A stretch of DNA of 64,000 bases from Aralia elata. Lineage: Eukaryota > Streptophyta > Magnoliopsida > Apiales > Araliaceae. This document shows, piece by piece, positions 44,775-55,253 of the stretch. Where the stretch lies: contig CM068382.1 of NCBI GenBank assembly GCA_034770075.1, positions 87,537,766 to 87,601,765 of the forward strand, written 5' to 3'. A program made the translations under genes and the position numbers. The stretch's first letter is position 1. Each line of letters opens with the position of its first letter. The notes below the pieces were generated by a model. It was not told where the DNA came from and made no database searches. It saw only the letters and a program-made list of their open reading frames with translations.

Positions 44775-47342
44775 TTAGGTGCCAAAAACACGAGAGATAT
44801 TGACCAAGTCCAAACAGTGCTGGAACTTGATTCCTGAAACCACCTTTGTTAGTATATCTGTAGGATTATCTGCAATTCCGATTTTCTGAAGTAGAATGTC
44901 GCCTTCTTCTACTATATCTTGAACAAAGTGGTACCGTACGTCGATACGTTTGGTGCGACCATGATGAACTTGATTCTTTGCCAGACATATGGCACTTTGA
45001 CTGTCACAAAAAACCTCGATATTTTCCTGACAGATTCCCAAGTCTCTGACCAAATTGTGAAGCCAAATAGCTGCCTTAATTGCTTCTTTGATCGCCATGT
45101 ACTCTGCCTCTGTAGTAGACAAAGCAACAGTTGACTGTAGCGTTGATCTCCAACTTACTGGTCCTCCTGCCATTGTAAACACATAACCAGTAGTTGATCG
45201 ACGCTTATCGAGATCACCAGCATAGTCAGAATCGACGTATCCAACTAGACAATTGACAACAGTCTTGTCTCTTTCGAACTTCAAACCAATATCTACAGTA
45301 CCTTGAATGTATCGTAGAATCCACTCCACTGCTTGCCAGTGACCTTTGTCAGGATTATGCATATACCGGCTCACCATGCTGACAACATGTAAAATGTCTG
45401 GTCTTGTACACACCATTGCATACATCAGGGCTCCAACAACATTGGCATATGTGACAACATTCATCTGCTGTTGTTCGTCATCTGTACTTGGAGACATGGA
45501 TGCACCAAGTTTGAAATGTGGGGCTAATGGAGTGCTTACAGGTTTAGTCTTATCATCGATACCAAACCTCTGTAGTACATTTTTCAGATACTGAGTTTGT
45601 GTCAAACAAACTGTCCCTTTTACCCTGTCGCTCTTGATTTCCATTCCAAGAATTTTCTTGGCATCTCCAAGATCCTTCATTTTGAACTCTGAGCTTAGCT
45701 TAGCCTTCAGCCTGTCAATCTCCACCTTGCTCTTAGATGCGATTAGCATATCATCCATATATAAGAGCAGATAGACAAATGTACCATCTTGGAGTTTCTT
45801 TAAATAGACACAGTGTTCAAACTGACTGCGTGTGTACCTTTGATTCTTCATAAAGCTGTCAAACCGCTTGTACCATTGTCGGGGTGACTGCTTCAAACCA
45901 TATAGTGACTTGTTTAACTTGCACGTCCAGTTCTCTCGTCCAAGAACTTTGAACCCATCTAGCTGAGACATATAAATCTCCTCGTCCAAGGTTCCATGGA
46001 GAAATGCAGTTTTGACATCGAGTTGAGCTAGTTCGAGATCAAATTGTGCGACCAAAGCTAGTAATAAACGAATAGAGGAATGTTTAACAACAGGTGAGAA
46101 TACCTCATCGTAGTCTATTCCTTCCCTCTGTGCATAGCCTTTTACTACCAGTCTAGCTTTGTACCTGATGTTGTCTTTTCTTGGAGCACCTTCCTTCTTA
46201 GCATAGACCCATTTGCATCCAATCACCTTCTTGCCTTTTGGAAGTGAAGCCAACTTCCAAGTCTGATTCTGATGAAGAGATTGCATTTCTTCATCCATTG
46301 CTGCCTTCCACATACCTTGTTCTACACTAATCATAGCTTCTTTGTAGTTGTACGGAATGTCAGCTTCAGTTATGGGAAGTGCAAATTCTACCATATCAGT
46401 ATATCGAGCAGGTATCTGAATATTTCTCTTCGGTCTCCTGGTGGCAATAGATTCTTCTTGATGTGTGGTCTTTTGTAGTGGTGCTTGTGCTAGTACCTCC
46501 GTCTCAATGGAGCTATCATCCCGATCGTCATCATCTTCAGAATGATCGACTATTTGAATTGGTTTTTCTGGAGTTACAGGATTATCTAACTCCACCTGGT
46601 TCTGATTCTCCTTTTCTACAGTTGTTTGTTTCAACATAACAGACTCGTCAAAGGTAACGTCTCTTCTTATCACAATCTTCTTTGACTCATGGTTCCACAG
46701 ACGGAATGCTTTAACTCCTTCACTAAAACCCATGAAAACAGCTTTCTTGGCTCTAGGATCCAGTTTTGATTCCTTCACATGAAAATATACAGAACACCCG
46801 AATATATGTAGACAATCATAATCAGAAACGGATTGTCCAGACCATACCTCCTTGGGAATTTTCCCATCTAGTGCTGAAGCAGGGAGTCTGTTGATGATAA
46901 AAGAGGCATATGACAAAGCTTCTGCCCAAAATGCTTTGCTCAATCTGGATTGGGATAACATGCATCGAACCTTATCAACCAAGGTACGATTCATTCGTTC
47001 TCCTACACCATTTTGTTGTGGTGTGCCTGACACAGTGAAATGTCTGACTATCCCTTCGTCCTGATAAACTTTCTGAAATGGATCTGACTTGTATTCCCCT
47101 CTATTATCAGATCTTAGCCTCTTAATTTGCTTGCTTGTCTGGGTTTCAATCATTTTCTTCCATTTAAGAAAGATATCCAGAACTTCATCCTTGTGCTTCA
47201 TGGTGTACACCCAGACATACCTGGAAAAGTCATCAATAAATGTCACAAAGTAATGTTTACCTCCCAATGAAGCATTTCTGGAAGGCCCCCAAACATCAGT
47301 GTGAACATAATCCAGTGTTCCTTTCGTACGATGCATAGCAGT
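44775..47342 (-). CDS. Copia integrase, reverse transcriptase and RNase H
   Basis: An open frame of about 855 codons. Integrase core: D in LDYVHTDVWG, D in LRSDNRGEY (usually DNGGEY) and E in QQNGVGERMNRT. Reverse transcriptase: GCKWVYAKK, QLDVKTAFLHG and the catalytic YMDDMLIA. RNase H: DSDYAGDLDKRRSTTG and STTEAEYMA. It stops normally at 44775. The first codons seen upstream of 47342 come from the inserted LTR and not from Copia. The integrase zinc domain is on the far side at 49154-49300. Confidence 0.93.
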   Translation of the reverse strand, partial: TAMHRTKGTLDYVHTDVWGPSRNASLGGKHYFVTFIDDFSRYVWVYTMKHKDEVLDIFLKWKKMIETQTSKQIKRLRSDNRGEYKSDPFQKVYQDEGIVRHFTVSGTPQQNGVGERMNRTLVDKVRCMLSQSRLSKAFWAEALSYASFIINRLPASALDGKIPKEVWSGQSVSDYDCLHIFGCSVYFHVKESKLDPRAKKAVFMGFSEGVKAFRLWNHESKKIVIRRDVTFDESVMLKQTTVEKENQNQVELDNPVTPEKPIQIVDHSEDDDDRDDSSIETEVLAQAPLQKTTHQEESIATRRPKRNIQIPARYTDMVEFALPITEADIPYNYKEAMISVEQGMWKAAMDEEMQSLHQNQTWKLASLPKGKKVIGCKWVYAKKEGAPRKDNIRYKARLVVKGYAQREGIDYDEVFSPVVKHSSIRLLLALVAQFDLELAQLDVKTAFLHGTLDEEIYMSQLDGFKVLGRENWTCKLNKSLYGLKQSPRQWYKRFDSFMKNQRYTRSQFEHCVYLKKLQDGTFVYLLLYMDDMLIASKSKVEIDRLKAKLSSEFKMKDLGDAKKILGMEIKSDRVKGTVCLTQTQYLKNVLQRFGIDDKTKPVSTPLAPHFKLGASMSPSTDDEQQQMNVVTYANVVGALMYAMVCTRPDILHVVSMVSRYMHNPDKGHWQAVEWILRYIQGTVDIGLKFERDKTVVNCLVGYVDSDYAGDLDKRRSTTGYVFTMAGGPVSWRSTLQSTVALSTTEAEYMAIKEAIKAAIWLHNLVRDLGICQENIEVFCDSQSAICLAKNQVHHGRTKRIDVRYHFVQDIVEEGDILLQKIGIADNPTDILTKVVSGIKFQHCLDLVNISRVFGT

Positions 47343-47347
47343 GCCGA

Positions 47348-49153
47348 TGTAATACCCGACCAAATAATAATAATAACAATAAAATATTAAATGAATTAGT
47401 TAATTAATAAATAAACCTTTCACCTACTCAACTTTTCATCTTCCTCTCTCTCTTCATATCCCTCTCTCTCTTCATATTCCTCTCTATGTCTATATCAGCA
47501 AATTTTGTTTTCTCTTCTCCTCTCATTTCTCTCTCTTACATACACTAATTAGTTAGAACAAAAGGAAGGAAAATAGAAGAGAACGGAACATATATCTTCC
47601 TCCTACAATTGATACCATGAGTCTAATAAGGTGGGTTTTCTATGTTTGTTGGATTTTTTTTATTTTTTTTTATCACCATATATTAGAGCATCTTTTAACA
47701 AGTCCCATAAAATAACACTTTTCATACTTTCTAAGAAATATTCATGACAATAAATATATCTCCTTCTTCATCAAAAATAATATTTCTCCTAACGAGTCCC
47801 TTATCGAACCTTATTAATTCGAAATTAATAACTATTTGAACAGTATCATGTTGTTGATAATTGGAATAGTAATAAAGTTTCATTTTATTTTATTATATTG
47901 GACGAAGGGGATTTAAGGATTTATATTAGAAACATAAATTTTTGGAGTATTAATAATTGATTTAAAGCGATAGTTAAAGGCACCTTGAATGAATTACGAA
48001 TTATTTTGGAATTATTAGTTTGGATTATATTTAATTCGAGGCGGATATGTTTAGGTGGTGAATAGCATTTGGTATTTGATATCGTTGACATTTGAGGGTA
48101 AGATTTTGTGGAGTGTGCTATAAGTGATTTTGCGTATCAGGTACGGATTCCGTACTCCTTCAGCAATACTCTTGTGAAATTTAATTATTTTGTTTTGTTC
48201 CTCATTTCGAATTTCGTTATTATTTCATATAATTATTTCTTGTAAAATTCATATGATGGTTACCTTTTGGAGTTTAGAATTCGTATTTGTACTTTTTAAA
48301 TTATTTTGATCGTTGGTATCTTGTGTTAGTGAAATATGTTCGTATTTGAAATAATTCGATATCATTTGGAGATGGTCATGTAAGTCTTGTGATTTGAACC
48401 CCTTTTGGCTTACATTTTGTAGTTTGATCCTTAGGGTATACTTGAGCTAACCACCTGTGGGGGTACCACAGGCATGTCCTCTTGACACCGGGGCATGACA
48501 CCTTCCGTGGCGGTGTGATCAGTCCACGGCGTATCCTTTTGTATGCTCTGGTGTGTGAGCTTGGCCATTTAATATATTTGTTCAGGATACGTATGGGTCG
48601 ACCCAGTATTTGATTTGATTTGATTTGTTTAGCGGATTAGTGACGTATGTGTCGTGCGTACTATCCGATTCGATTTTCATACATTATGGTACCGATGTAT
48701 TTTGTTAGTCTTTGGCTATTTGTATTTGAGCTCAGTATGAAATTATAACACCCAACCATTTGAATCAGCTTATTATTTTTTTGTACTCTATCTAATTATC
48801 TCAGTTGATTTCGTATTTCAGTTATACATTTTTTTTGTATATCTATATTCGTACTGGGCATTTGGCTCATGCTGTGTTTTTCTTCCAGCAGGTAATCAGG
48901 GGGATCAAGGACAAGTGTGATGAGAGATCTCTTCTATCCAATGAATTAGATATTCTGTTTAGGTTGATTTGGAGTTGTATTAAATATTTTAAATATGGGT
49001 TGAACTGTTTGACATTTATTATGGGTTGACTTATGACAATTATTAGTTATTGGAGTTATTCATTTTGTGGTTTAGAGCTTTTGATTTATTTTATAAGTTC
49101 TATTGTGCTTTGCACGTGACCTCCCTTTTCTATTTCGGAGAGGGGGTGTTACA
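47348..49153 (+). mobile_element. Solo LTR in the Copia integrase, TSD GCCGA
   Basis: A 1.81 kb insertion, TGTAATACCCGACC...GGGTGTTACA, with a perfect 5-bp duplication GCCGA (47343-47347 and 49154-49158). Homology of the Copia protein resumes at the next base on both sides. It has no coding capacity. The ends resemble the longer LTR family (TGTRAYRCCC...GTTACA). A CT-rich stretch lies at 47425-47540. Confidence 0.93.
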
Positions 49154-49775
49154 GCCGAACTTGACTCGTGTCTGTTTTCCCAAGACACAGTGCTCGCAGA
49201 AGTCAAGTTTCCCACTCTTAGCACCTTTTAGTAGACCTCGTTTCACCAAATTCTGCAAGGCCTTTTCACCGACATGCCCTAAGCGCATGTGTCACAGTCG
49301 TGAAGTATCAGACGAATATGTTTTTTCGATACAGTCGGAGACGGATGCACTCCCAGAGACTGTGTGACCATCTAGGAAATATAGATTTCTTTCTCGTATT
49401 CCCTTCATAGCTAAAAATGCACCACGTACAACCTTCAAAACTCCACCTTCTATGGTAACCTTGTAACCACAGGAGTCAAGAACCCCTAGAGATATCAGGT
49501 TCTTCTTCAGATCAAGGACATACCTGACGTCTGTCAGTCATCTGATTGTACCATCGTGCATCTTCAAACGTACAGTTCCAATACCTTTTATCCGACATGC
49601 ATTGTCATTTTCCATCAAGACAAGCCCTCCATCAATGTCCTCGAAACTTGAGAACCATTGCCGATTTGGACACATGTGGTAGGAACATCCAAAATCCAGA
49701 ATCCAAAATCCATCTATCAGATGAATCAACTGTGGAAGAAACAGAGAATGCTGAGTCATCTTCGTCACCAGCCTT
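49154..49775 (-). pseudogene. Copia protease and integrase zinc domain
   Basis: Minus reads a protease region with LDFGCSYHMCPN (the expected DSG is displaced by a short GGATTTTGG duplication at about 49690-49705, which shifts the frame), a gag-pre-integrase domain, and the zinc-binding end CEHCVLGKQTRVKFG directly before the solo LTR. Stops at 49538 and 49773 break it. Confidence 0.85.
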
Positions 49776-50633
49776 TCATGCCATATTCACATTAGACTTG
49801 TCTTTGTTTGGACAATCTTTCTTCCAATGCCCTTTTTCGTGACAATAGGCACACTCATTCTTTGCAAGACGTCTCCGAGATGATCCTCCTGACTTTGAAT
49901 GGGATCTGCCTCGCTCTTCAGATCCACCAGATTTTCTATTGTTCGTCCTGCCTCGGGCAATAGTCAGAGCTTCTGGTGTCGAATCTCTATGATCATTTTG
50001 ATCCTTCTTCTGGTACTCATTATTCACCAAAGCATTTAAAACATCCATGAATTTAACCTCATCTTTACCATATAACAGAGTCGTGGTTAAGTGATCATAT
50101 GTTTCAGGTAGAGAATTTAACAATAGTAGAGTCTTATCTTCATCTATAATCTCAACATCTAGATTTTGCAGATCGGCAAGTATTTTGTTGAAATTATCAA
50201 GATGCTCAATCATAGGCGTACCTATCTTGAAGTGGAATCGAAAGAGTTTCTTTTTCAGATAGGGTCGATTCTCTACACTCTTTGTCATGTACTTATCTTC
50301 CAGCTTCTTCCAAAGACTTGAAGTTATTGTCTCTTTTATGACAAAATATTTTTGATCTTTGGCGAGACACAATTGAATTGTGCCACAGGCTTGACGGTTA
50401 ACATATTTCCAATCATCATCAGAAATATTTTTCGGTTTGGATTCTTGCGCAATATCGGATCCCTCACGGAATAACAGATCCATAACTTCGCATTGCCACA
50501 TGCCAAAGTTGTTTGTGCCATCAAATTTTTTAATATCAAACTTAGCATTTGACATAGAACTTCTTTGCCAATAACTGCTGGTGGATGGTGGGTTTTGATC
50601 CTCAACTTTTTCTTCGCCTTTTGAACCATCCAT
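49776..50633 (-). CDS. Copia gag
   Basis: A 285-codon frame. The UBN2-type gag domain (FDIKKFDGTNNFGMWQCEVM near residue 35; LNSLPETYDHLTTTLLYG) is followed by a basic linker and a CCHC knuckle, CAYCHEKGHWKKDC, near residue 262. It ends at a TGA where the polyprotein would continue into protease. The start is the first ATG after the primer-site leader. Confidence 0.92.
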   Translation of the reverse strand: MDGSKGEEKVEDQNPPSTSSYWQRSSMSNAKFDIKKFDGTNNFGMWQCEVMDLLFREGSDIAQESKPKNISDDDWKYVNRQACGTIQLCLAKDQKYFVIKETITSSLWKKLEDKYMTKSVENRPYLKKKLFRFHFKIGTPMIEHLDNFNKILADLQNLDVEIIDEDKTLLLLNSLPETYDHLTTTLLYGKDEVKFMDVLNALVNNEYQKKDQNDHRDSTPEALTIARGRTNNRKSGGSEERGRSHSKSGGSSRRRLAKNECAYCHEKGHWKKDCPNKDKSNVNMA

Positions 50634-51171
50634 TATGCTTCAAAACAAACTTACAGGGCTCAACTAAGTAACAACAGTACCTTAGGAGCGTAATTAGCAG
50701 AAACGGATGGCACGGTTGCGTCCGGAATGGTCCAAAACCTTGGAAATGATACTGAGTTTGTCAAAAACGGACTTAAACCAAGCTCAAACGGATCAAAATA
50801 CCAAAAAATGTTAAACGGAATATTCCGTTATTTTTAACAGAATATTCTGACGCCGTTTGCTGATGCAACGCTGATGTCACTGGGTCAGCCTAGCTGCTGG
50901 GTCGGGTTTTGGGTCGGGTCGGATTCTGGGTTGGGTCGATCCGCTGGGTTTCTGGGTCGGCCCGTGGACTTCTTCTTCACCCGAATTGCAGAATTTTTTT
51001 TTTTACCGTTACTTTGACCGCGATTTCCGGGAGCATACGACGTCCAAATGACACGTCGTTTGTTCCGTTGGACTCCTGGCGACGAGGGTTATCTCCTGTT
51101 ATGATCAGAATAAAATTTTGACAACTTTGATTTCTGGGTGGTTTGAACAACCGTGGCTCTTGATACCAATT

Positions 51172-51438
51172 TATTGTGCGGAAGCTACTAAATCAAAGTA
51201 GGAATTATCATACACACAGAAACACAAAGATTTACGTGGTTCGGCAAATCGCCTACTCCACGGAGGTAGCACTAATTATATAACAACTAACTGAGGGATA
51301 ATATTACAAATGAGGATACATGGGTTTATAGGAGATTAGAGCACACCTCTGTCAATAATGGTGTGCTTCATCTTCAACAAAGTTGGCCACCAACCCATTA
51401 CCTACAGTGAGCCACCAACCAGCCGCCTAATACCAACA
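51172..51438 (-). repeat. Copia 5' LTR
   Basis: On minus it starts TGTTGGTATTAGGCGGC and ends CCGCACAATA, followed by AAT and the primer site TGGTATCAAGAG. Confidence 0.88.
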
Positions 51439-51599
51439 CCTGTTACAACCATGACCACATTGGTCGAGGAGTTGATTACAGGAAGACTGAATGTGATCCT
51501 CGCTGGTGGGGGCTTGGGTGAATCAAACTTGGGGCAGTCACTGATCTCGGACACACCAACTATTCGGGTCTTTACTAGCTGTCTGATGACAAACTCGTA
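51439..51599 (-). pseudogene. 6-phosphogluconolactonase C-terminal fragment, part 1
   Basis: Minus reads VIRQL-like sequence, then SPKPPPARITFSLPVINSS and NVVMVVTG, the conserved strand-turn region of plant 6-phosphogluconolactonases. It is collinear and in frame with 44282-44443 across the Copia target duplication. The upstream part of the gene is absent, since the F10 right arm begins near 51600. Confidence 0.85.
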
Positions 51600-52271
51600 T
51601 TAAGCAATAAACCAACCATTCTTGAATCACAATAAACCAACCATTCCCAATACATCACAAACACCCACCCCCCCCCCCAAAAAAAACAAAATCAATTCTT
51701 GAAAACTGTAACAAACCCAAAATGCCCAAAATCCAAATCACTCCAAATTAATTCCAAGATTCAATAACCCTATAAAAGAGCAGACCAAAATTCAATCTTT
51801 TAGCATCTCAACATTCACTTTTGCCACACCCTTTAATTTTAAATTTTTTTTGGTTTAGATTATAGAATTTTCTCTTTACTCGGTCAATTTTAAATATGGA
51901 GAAAATTTTTTGGAGGAAAAAACTGTCATCACTTCTTTCCTTTCCTTGTTCTCTCGCTCTGTTCTCCCCTAATGAAACATTAAAACCTAGAAAACGAAAA
52001 AGTAGGGGAAATTGCACCGTAAAATCGAAAAATACAGTTGTAATGGGAAAAATAGTAGGGAGTTTACCGATTCGAGGTCGAGATTCCTATGATTTAACCT
52101 CTCCGCTACAATTTTTCGAGCTAGGTTGGAGACTGTTTTGGAGAGAATGGATGAGATGATGCTCGGTTTTGGAGAGAAATAGACAAGGATGAAAACATGT
52201 GAGAGAGACGAAATAAGGAGGACGGTTTAAATAGGTATGTCAAATAAGGGGTCTGTTTAGGATCCGTTCTG

Positions 52272-53680
52272 ATATATATATATATATAGTAGTACTATTT
52301 TAAATAGTATTAGTTCAATAGCATGAGTGAGTTAATTTAATTACCAAGGGTGAAAGAATTACTACAAGAAGCCCAAGGAGAAAACTTCCAGCCAGGCTTA
52401 TGAACCAAAAGCTCTGAGAAGCGATTAAGGTGATAGCATTAAATGCACAACAAACTCATAGAAAATTGTGCCCATCACATCTAAGCTTGGGGATAGTTCT
52501 CAAAATTCACACCAAGCGCCACTTCGAACCAACGCGTGGCTGAGGACATGTGACAATGTCAGGTGTTCTAGGTGCCAAAAAACCCTGGGCGCCAACCTTT
52601 GACATTAAAGCCTCCCTATAAAACCCCTTGTACCTAGTAAAAGGTAAGTCATTTTTTCTCCCCTCTAACTCTTAAGGACCTCCATTGTCTCTCACATGTA
52701 CTTGGTACTTACTCTCACGCCAGAGAGCACCCCCCGGTGCAACACCGGGTCACCAGTTTGTTCCCTTATGCAGGTCCCAAGTCAGTTGGACGAAGAGGAA
52801 TGTTAACAGAAACCAAATTCAAGGTACTGAATGCGAGATCTTCGCAAAGAAGCCTGGGGATCGAAGAAGAAAATTGAGGTGGAACGTAAAGAGATCGAGA
52901 GGCGTCGACGATGATGCACGGACTAATGTGGACGGTCTTGCGGTCCTTGTCGATGAGGAAGTGAAGGCAAACGCCGTGCTTGTGGAGGTTGGATGTGAGG
53001 GAAGAGCTTGTTATTTTGACTCGAACTCACCGGTTGATTCCATATTCAACATTTTGATTATGCACTCGGTATGTTTAATTGACAACAACCACTGAATCAA
53101 TGTTACATGCCCGCACGCACACGAAGCACCATTGTTGGTCAAACCTTTTTATTTTCCTTACCCCTGGCCATTATTGCTAATGAGCCTCGCAGAGCTGTTA
53201 TTTGGAGCTTTATTAGGAAATTAGAGAGAGAGAGAGAGAGAGAGAGATGAAGTTGCTTTCCTACTGAGCTGATGGGGAGCTCAGTTTTGGATATGAAGTT
53301 ACAAGTGTTTACTTAAACATGCAGATTTTAATTATGCAAAATGAAATTATAACTGTTTACAAGAAATCAATTTTATTGATAAAATTAGGGTCACACAATA
53401 ATTAATGGAAAATGATTTATATGTCGACAAATTTATGACGAAATTGAATTACAACTAACGTGAAACTCTAGGAGATAGAATAAATTAGTGTGTGACTATT
53501 CTCAATTTCTAATCATCCCATATATGCACATAGATAATTATTTACTTTCGACATAAACTTGTCGTTTTATATAACATGATTCATAATTAATAATCTAAGT
53601 AGATCATCAAATTTAAAACAATAACATATTCTTTCAACGAATATAATTTATCAGAATTTTACTCATCAATTATTCGGAGA
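52272..53680. other. Decayed LTR-like DNA and featureless DNA
   Basis: About 52330-52809 looks like the end of an old Gypsy LTR: a TATA box CCTATAAAACCCC near 52615, a TACTTACTCTCACGCCAGAG motif like that in LTRs A-C, and an end AATGTTAACA. The following plus frame (to 53095) is charged and unrecognised. A (GA)n run lies at 53225-53248. The rest is AT-rich. Confidence 0.45.
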
Positions 53681-53689
53681 TATGAGTAA

Positions 53690-54227
53690 TTGCATATACA
53701 CACAATAATCTGGTTCACACTCATTTTCTAGTATGAGTAACACCGTGACAATGAGTCTACAGTATCATATGCACGCATTAATCTGATTCACACTCATTTT
53801 CAGTTGGGAGTAAATCGTTGATAATAAGTATACAATATCATATGCATACAACAATCTGATTCCAATCAGATGCAACATGCCATCTGATTTATCAAGTGCA
53901 TAGGAAATTTGATTCATGTTATCATATACAGACAACAATCAGATTCATCTTATCATCTACAACCTGTCATATGATTTCATTGAATAAGATGCACCCAACA
54001 ATTTGATTCATTCTAACATATTTACACAATAATCTAATTAAACATATCAGATGTACATAACACTTTGATTTATACTACTGGATGCACGCAACAATTTGAT
54101 TCATTCTATCAGATGCACACAACAATATTATTCAACCTATATACACACGACAATCTAATTTGTTCTGTCAAATACAACCAGCCATATGATTCATCCAGAA
54201 GATGCACACAACAATTTGATTCATTCT
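53690..54227. repeat. Degenerate ~30 bp minisatellite
   Basis: Diverged units of about 30 bp on the theme GATGCACACAACAATTTGAT then TCATTCTATCA, clearest at 53846-54227 (over ten units) and with a longer higher-order duplication at 53700-53860. The array ends at the exact base where the next LTR begins (54228). Confidence 0.85.
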
Positions 54228-54573
54228 TGTTATGAAATGGGTACTAGTTATAAAATATTAAAAATAGTTTTGAGTAATTAGAAATTAGTAATTGTAATAG
54301 TTGTTTGGTTGCATGTTTTTAGTTAACTGTAGGGTGTTTCGTAACATAGTTAGAAGAGAGTGGAGCTGGTTTCTGTATAAATATGTGGTTTCAGATTGTG
54401 GAGAAGTATCCAAATTATGAAATGAATTGTGTTTCTTCTAATATTTTTTCTCTAATTCAGTTTCTTCTCCTTTCTAACTCTTTCACCATTTTTACTTTTT
54501 TGGAACTCCGTTCTTCTTCTTTTTCTTAACTGGTTGCTTATGAAATGGTGAGAATTCATCTCATTTCATAACA
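54228..54573 (+). repeat. 5' LTR of the GAPDH-carrying retrotransposon
   Basis: 346 bp with perfect 12-base inverted ends, TGTTATGAAATG and CATTTCATAACA. It contains a TATA-like TGTATAAATATG (about 54374). A primer-site-like sequence follows at 54576. Confidence 0.85.
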
Positions 54574-55250
54574 AGTGGTATGAGAGGCACTATTTCCTTG
54601 GCCCTAACTTCAGAAATCTTATTCATCTTTCTCTAATTCAACCTCTGTCCATTCTAATCTACCATCAATCTTTTGTTCTTTCTTTCAATTATTTTCCTTT
54701 ATCATTTTAAAAACCCAAAATCCATTATGAATCCACACACCAGAACTCTTATACCAACTAATCATGATGCTATCTTGTTAAATGGGCAACTGAAAACCTT
54801 GATCTTTAGTAGGAAAATTGGTTGCATCCAACTGCTGCGGTGAATATAAATCAAAGTTGTCCTAAAGTCTAATCCAAGAAAAAAAAATTTCGACAAGCCA
54901 TAAATCAAATTGTTGGCTCTCATATGGGGGGACAAGCAGCTCAACTGTCAACAATGCTGAAGAACACGCTTGAAGGGTAGGAAAAATTATTTGGCAACAC
55001 TTTTCCTAGATTTTATTTTTTTGGGGTGCAATGTGTTCTTCTTTCTAAATCTGTATAAGCCCTAAATCATTTCTCCCAAATCACTCTTTACTACATCTCT
55101 AATCTTCCATTTTTTTCTTTCATCCTAGTATTCTCAGATGAGTTAGTTTCCTCCACCAAATCCCATTAACGTTTTCGAATTATAAAATCAATTTGTCCTT
55201 AAATCTCTTCATATTCTTACCATAGTTTACCAATTTGGCAAAAAGGGGTC
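54574..55250 (+). other. Leader and 5' internal region of the retrotransposon
   Basis: The first ATG context (54727, MNPHTRTLIPTNHD) resembles a gag start but the frame breaks soon after. No domain is recognised. Confidence 0.4.
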
Positions 55251-55253
55251 TAT

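Larger units (their letters stand above)
44444..51438 (-). mobile_element. Copia retrotransposon (Tork/Tnt1-like), minus strand
   Basis: 5' LTR 51172-51438, 3' LTR 44444-44724, and a 5-bp target duplication CCTGT (44439-44443 and 51439-51443). A primer site TGGTATCAAGAG lies just inside the 5' LTR. The polypurine tract AAGGTGGAGATT abuts the 3' LTR. In order: gag, protease, integrase, reverse transcriptase, RNase H. A solo LTR (47348-49153) splits the integrase. Stops in gag-protease (49773, 49538) and a short duplication near the protease make it inactive. Confidence 0.95.
41460..52271. mobile_element. Foldback element F10, gene-capturing, split by a Copia element
   Basis: The left end GGATCCTAAGCAGACCC... 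and the reversed right end GGATCCTAAACAGACCCC lie next to (TA)n tracts. Arms of several hundred bases match (left 41460-41770 and 42060-42460; right 51600-52271). The left arm has an extra ~290 bp with an 81 bp tandem duplication (41821-41982). The interior holds an unidentified exon-like piece and the end of a 6-phosphogluconolactonase gene. A Copia element (44444-51438) inserted into that gene piece. Without the Copia it is about 3.8 kb. I read it as a Pack-type element. Confidence 0.88.

Noticed and set aside
52685..53095. 136-codon plus frame after an LTR-like end
   Set aside because: Charged, no recognised domain, begins inside LTR-like sequence. Left as unexplained DNA.
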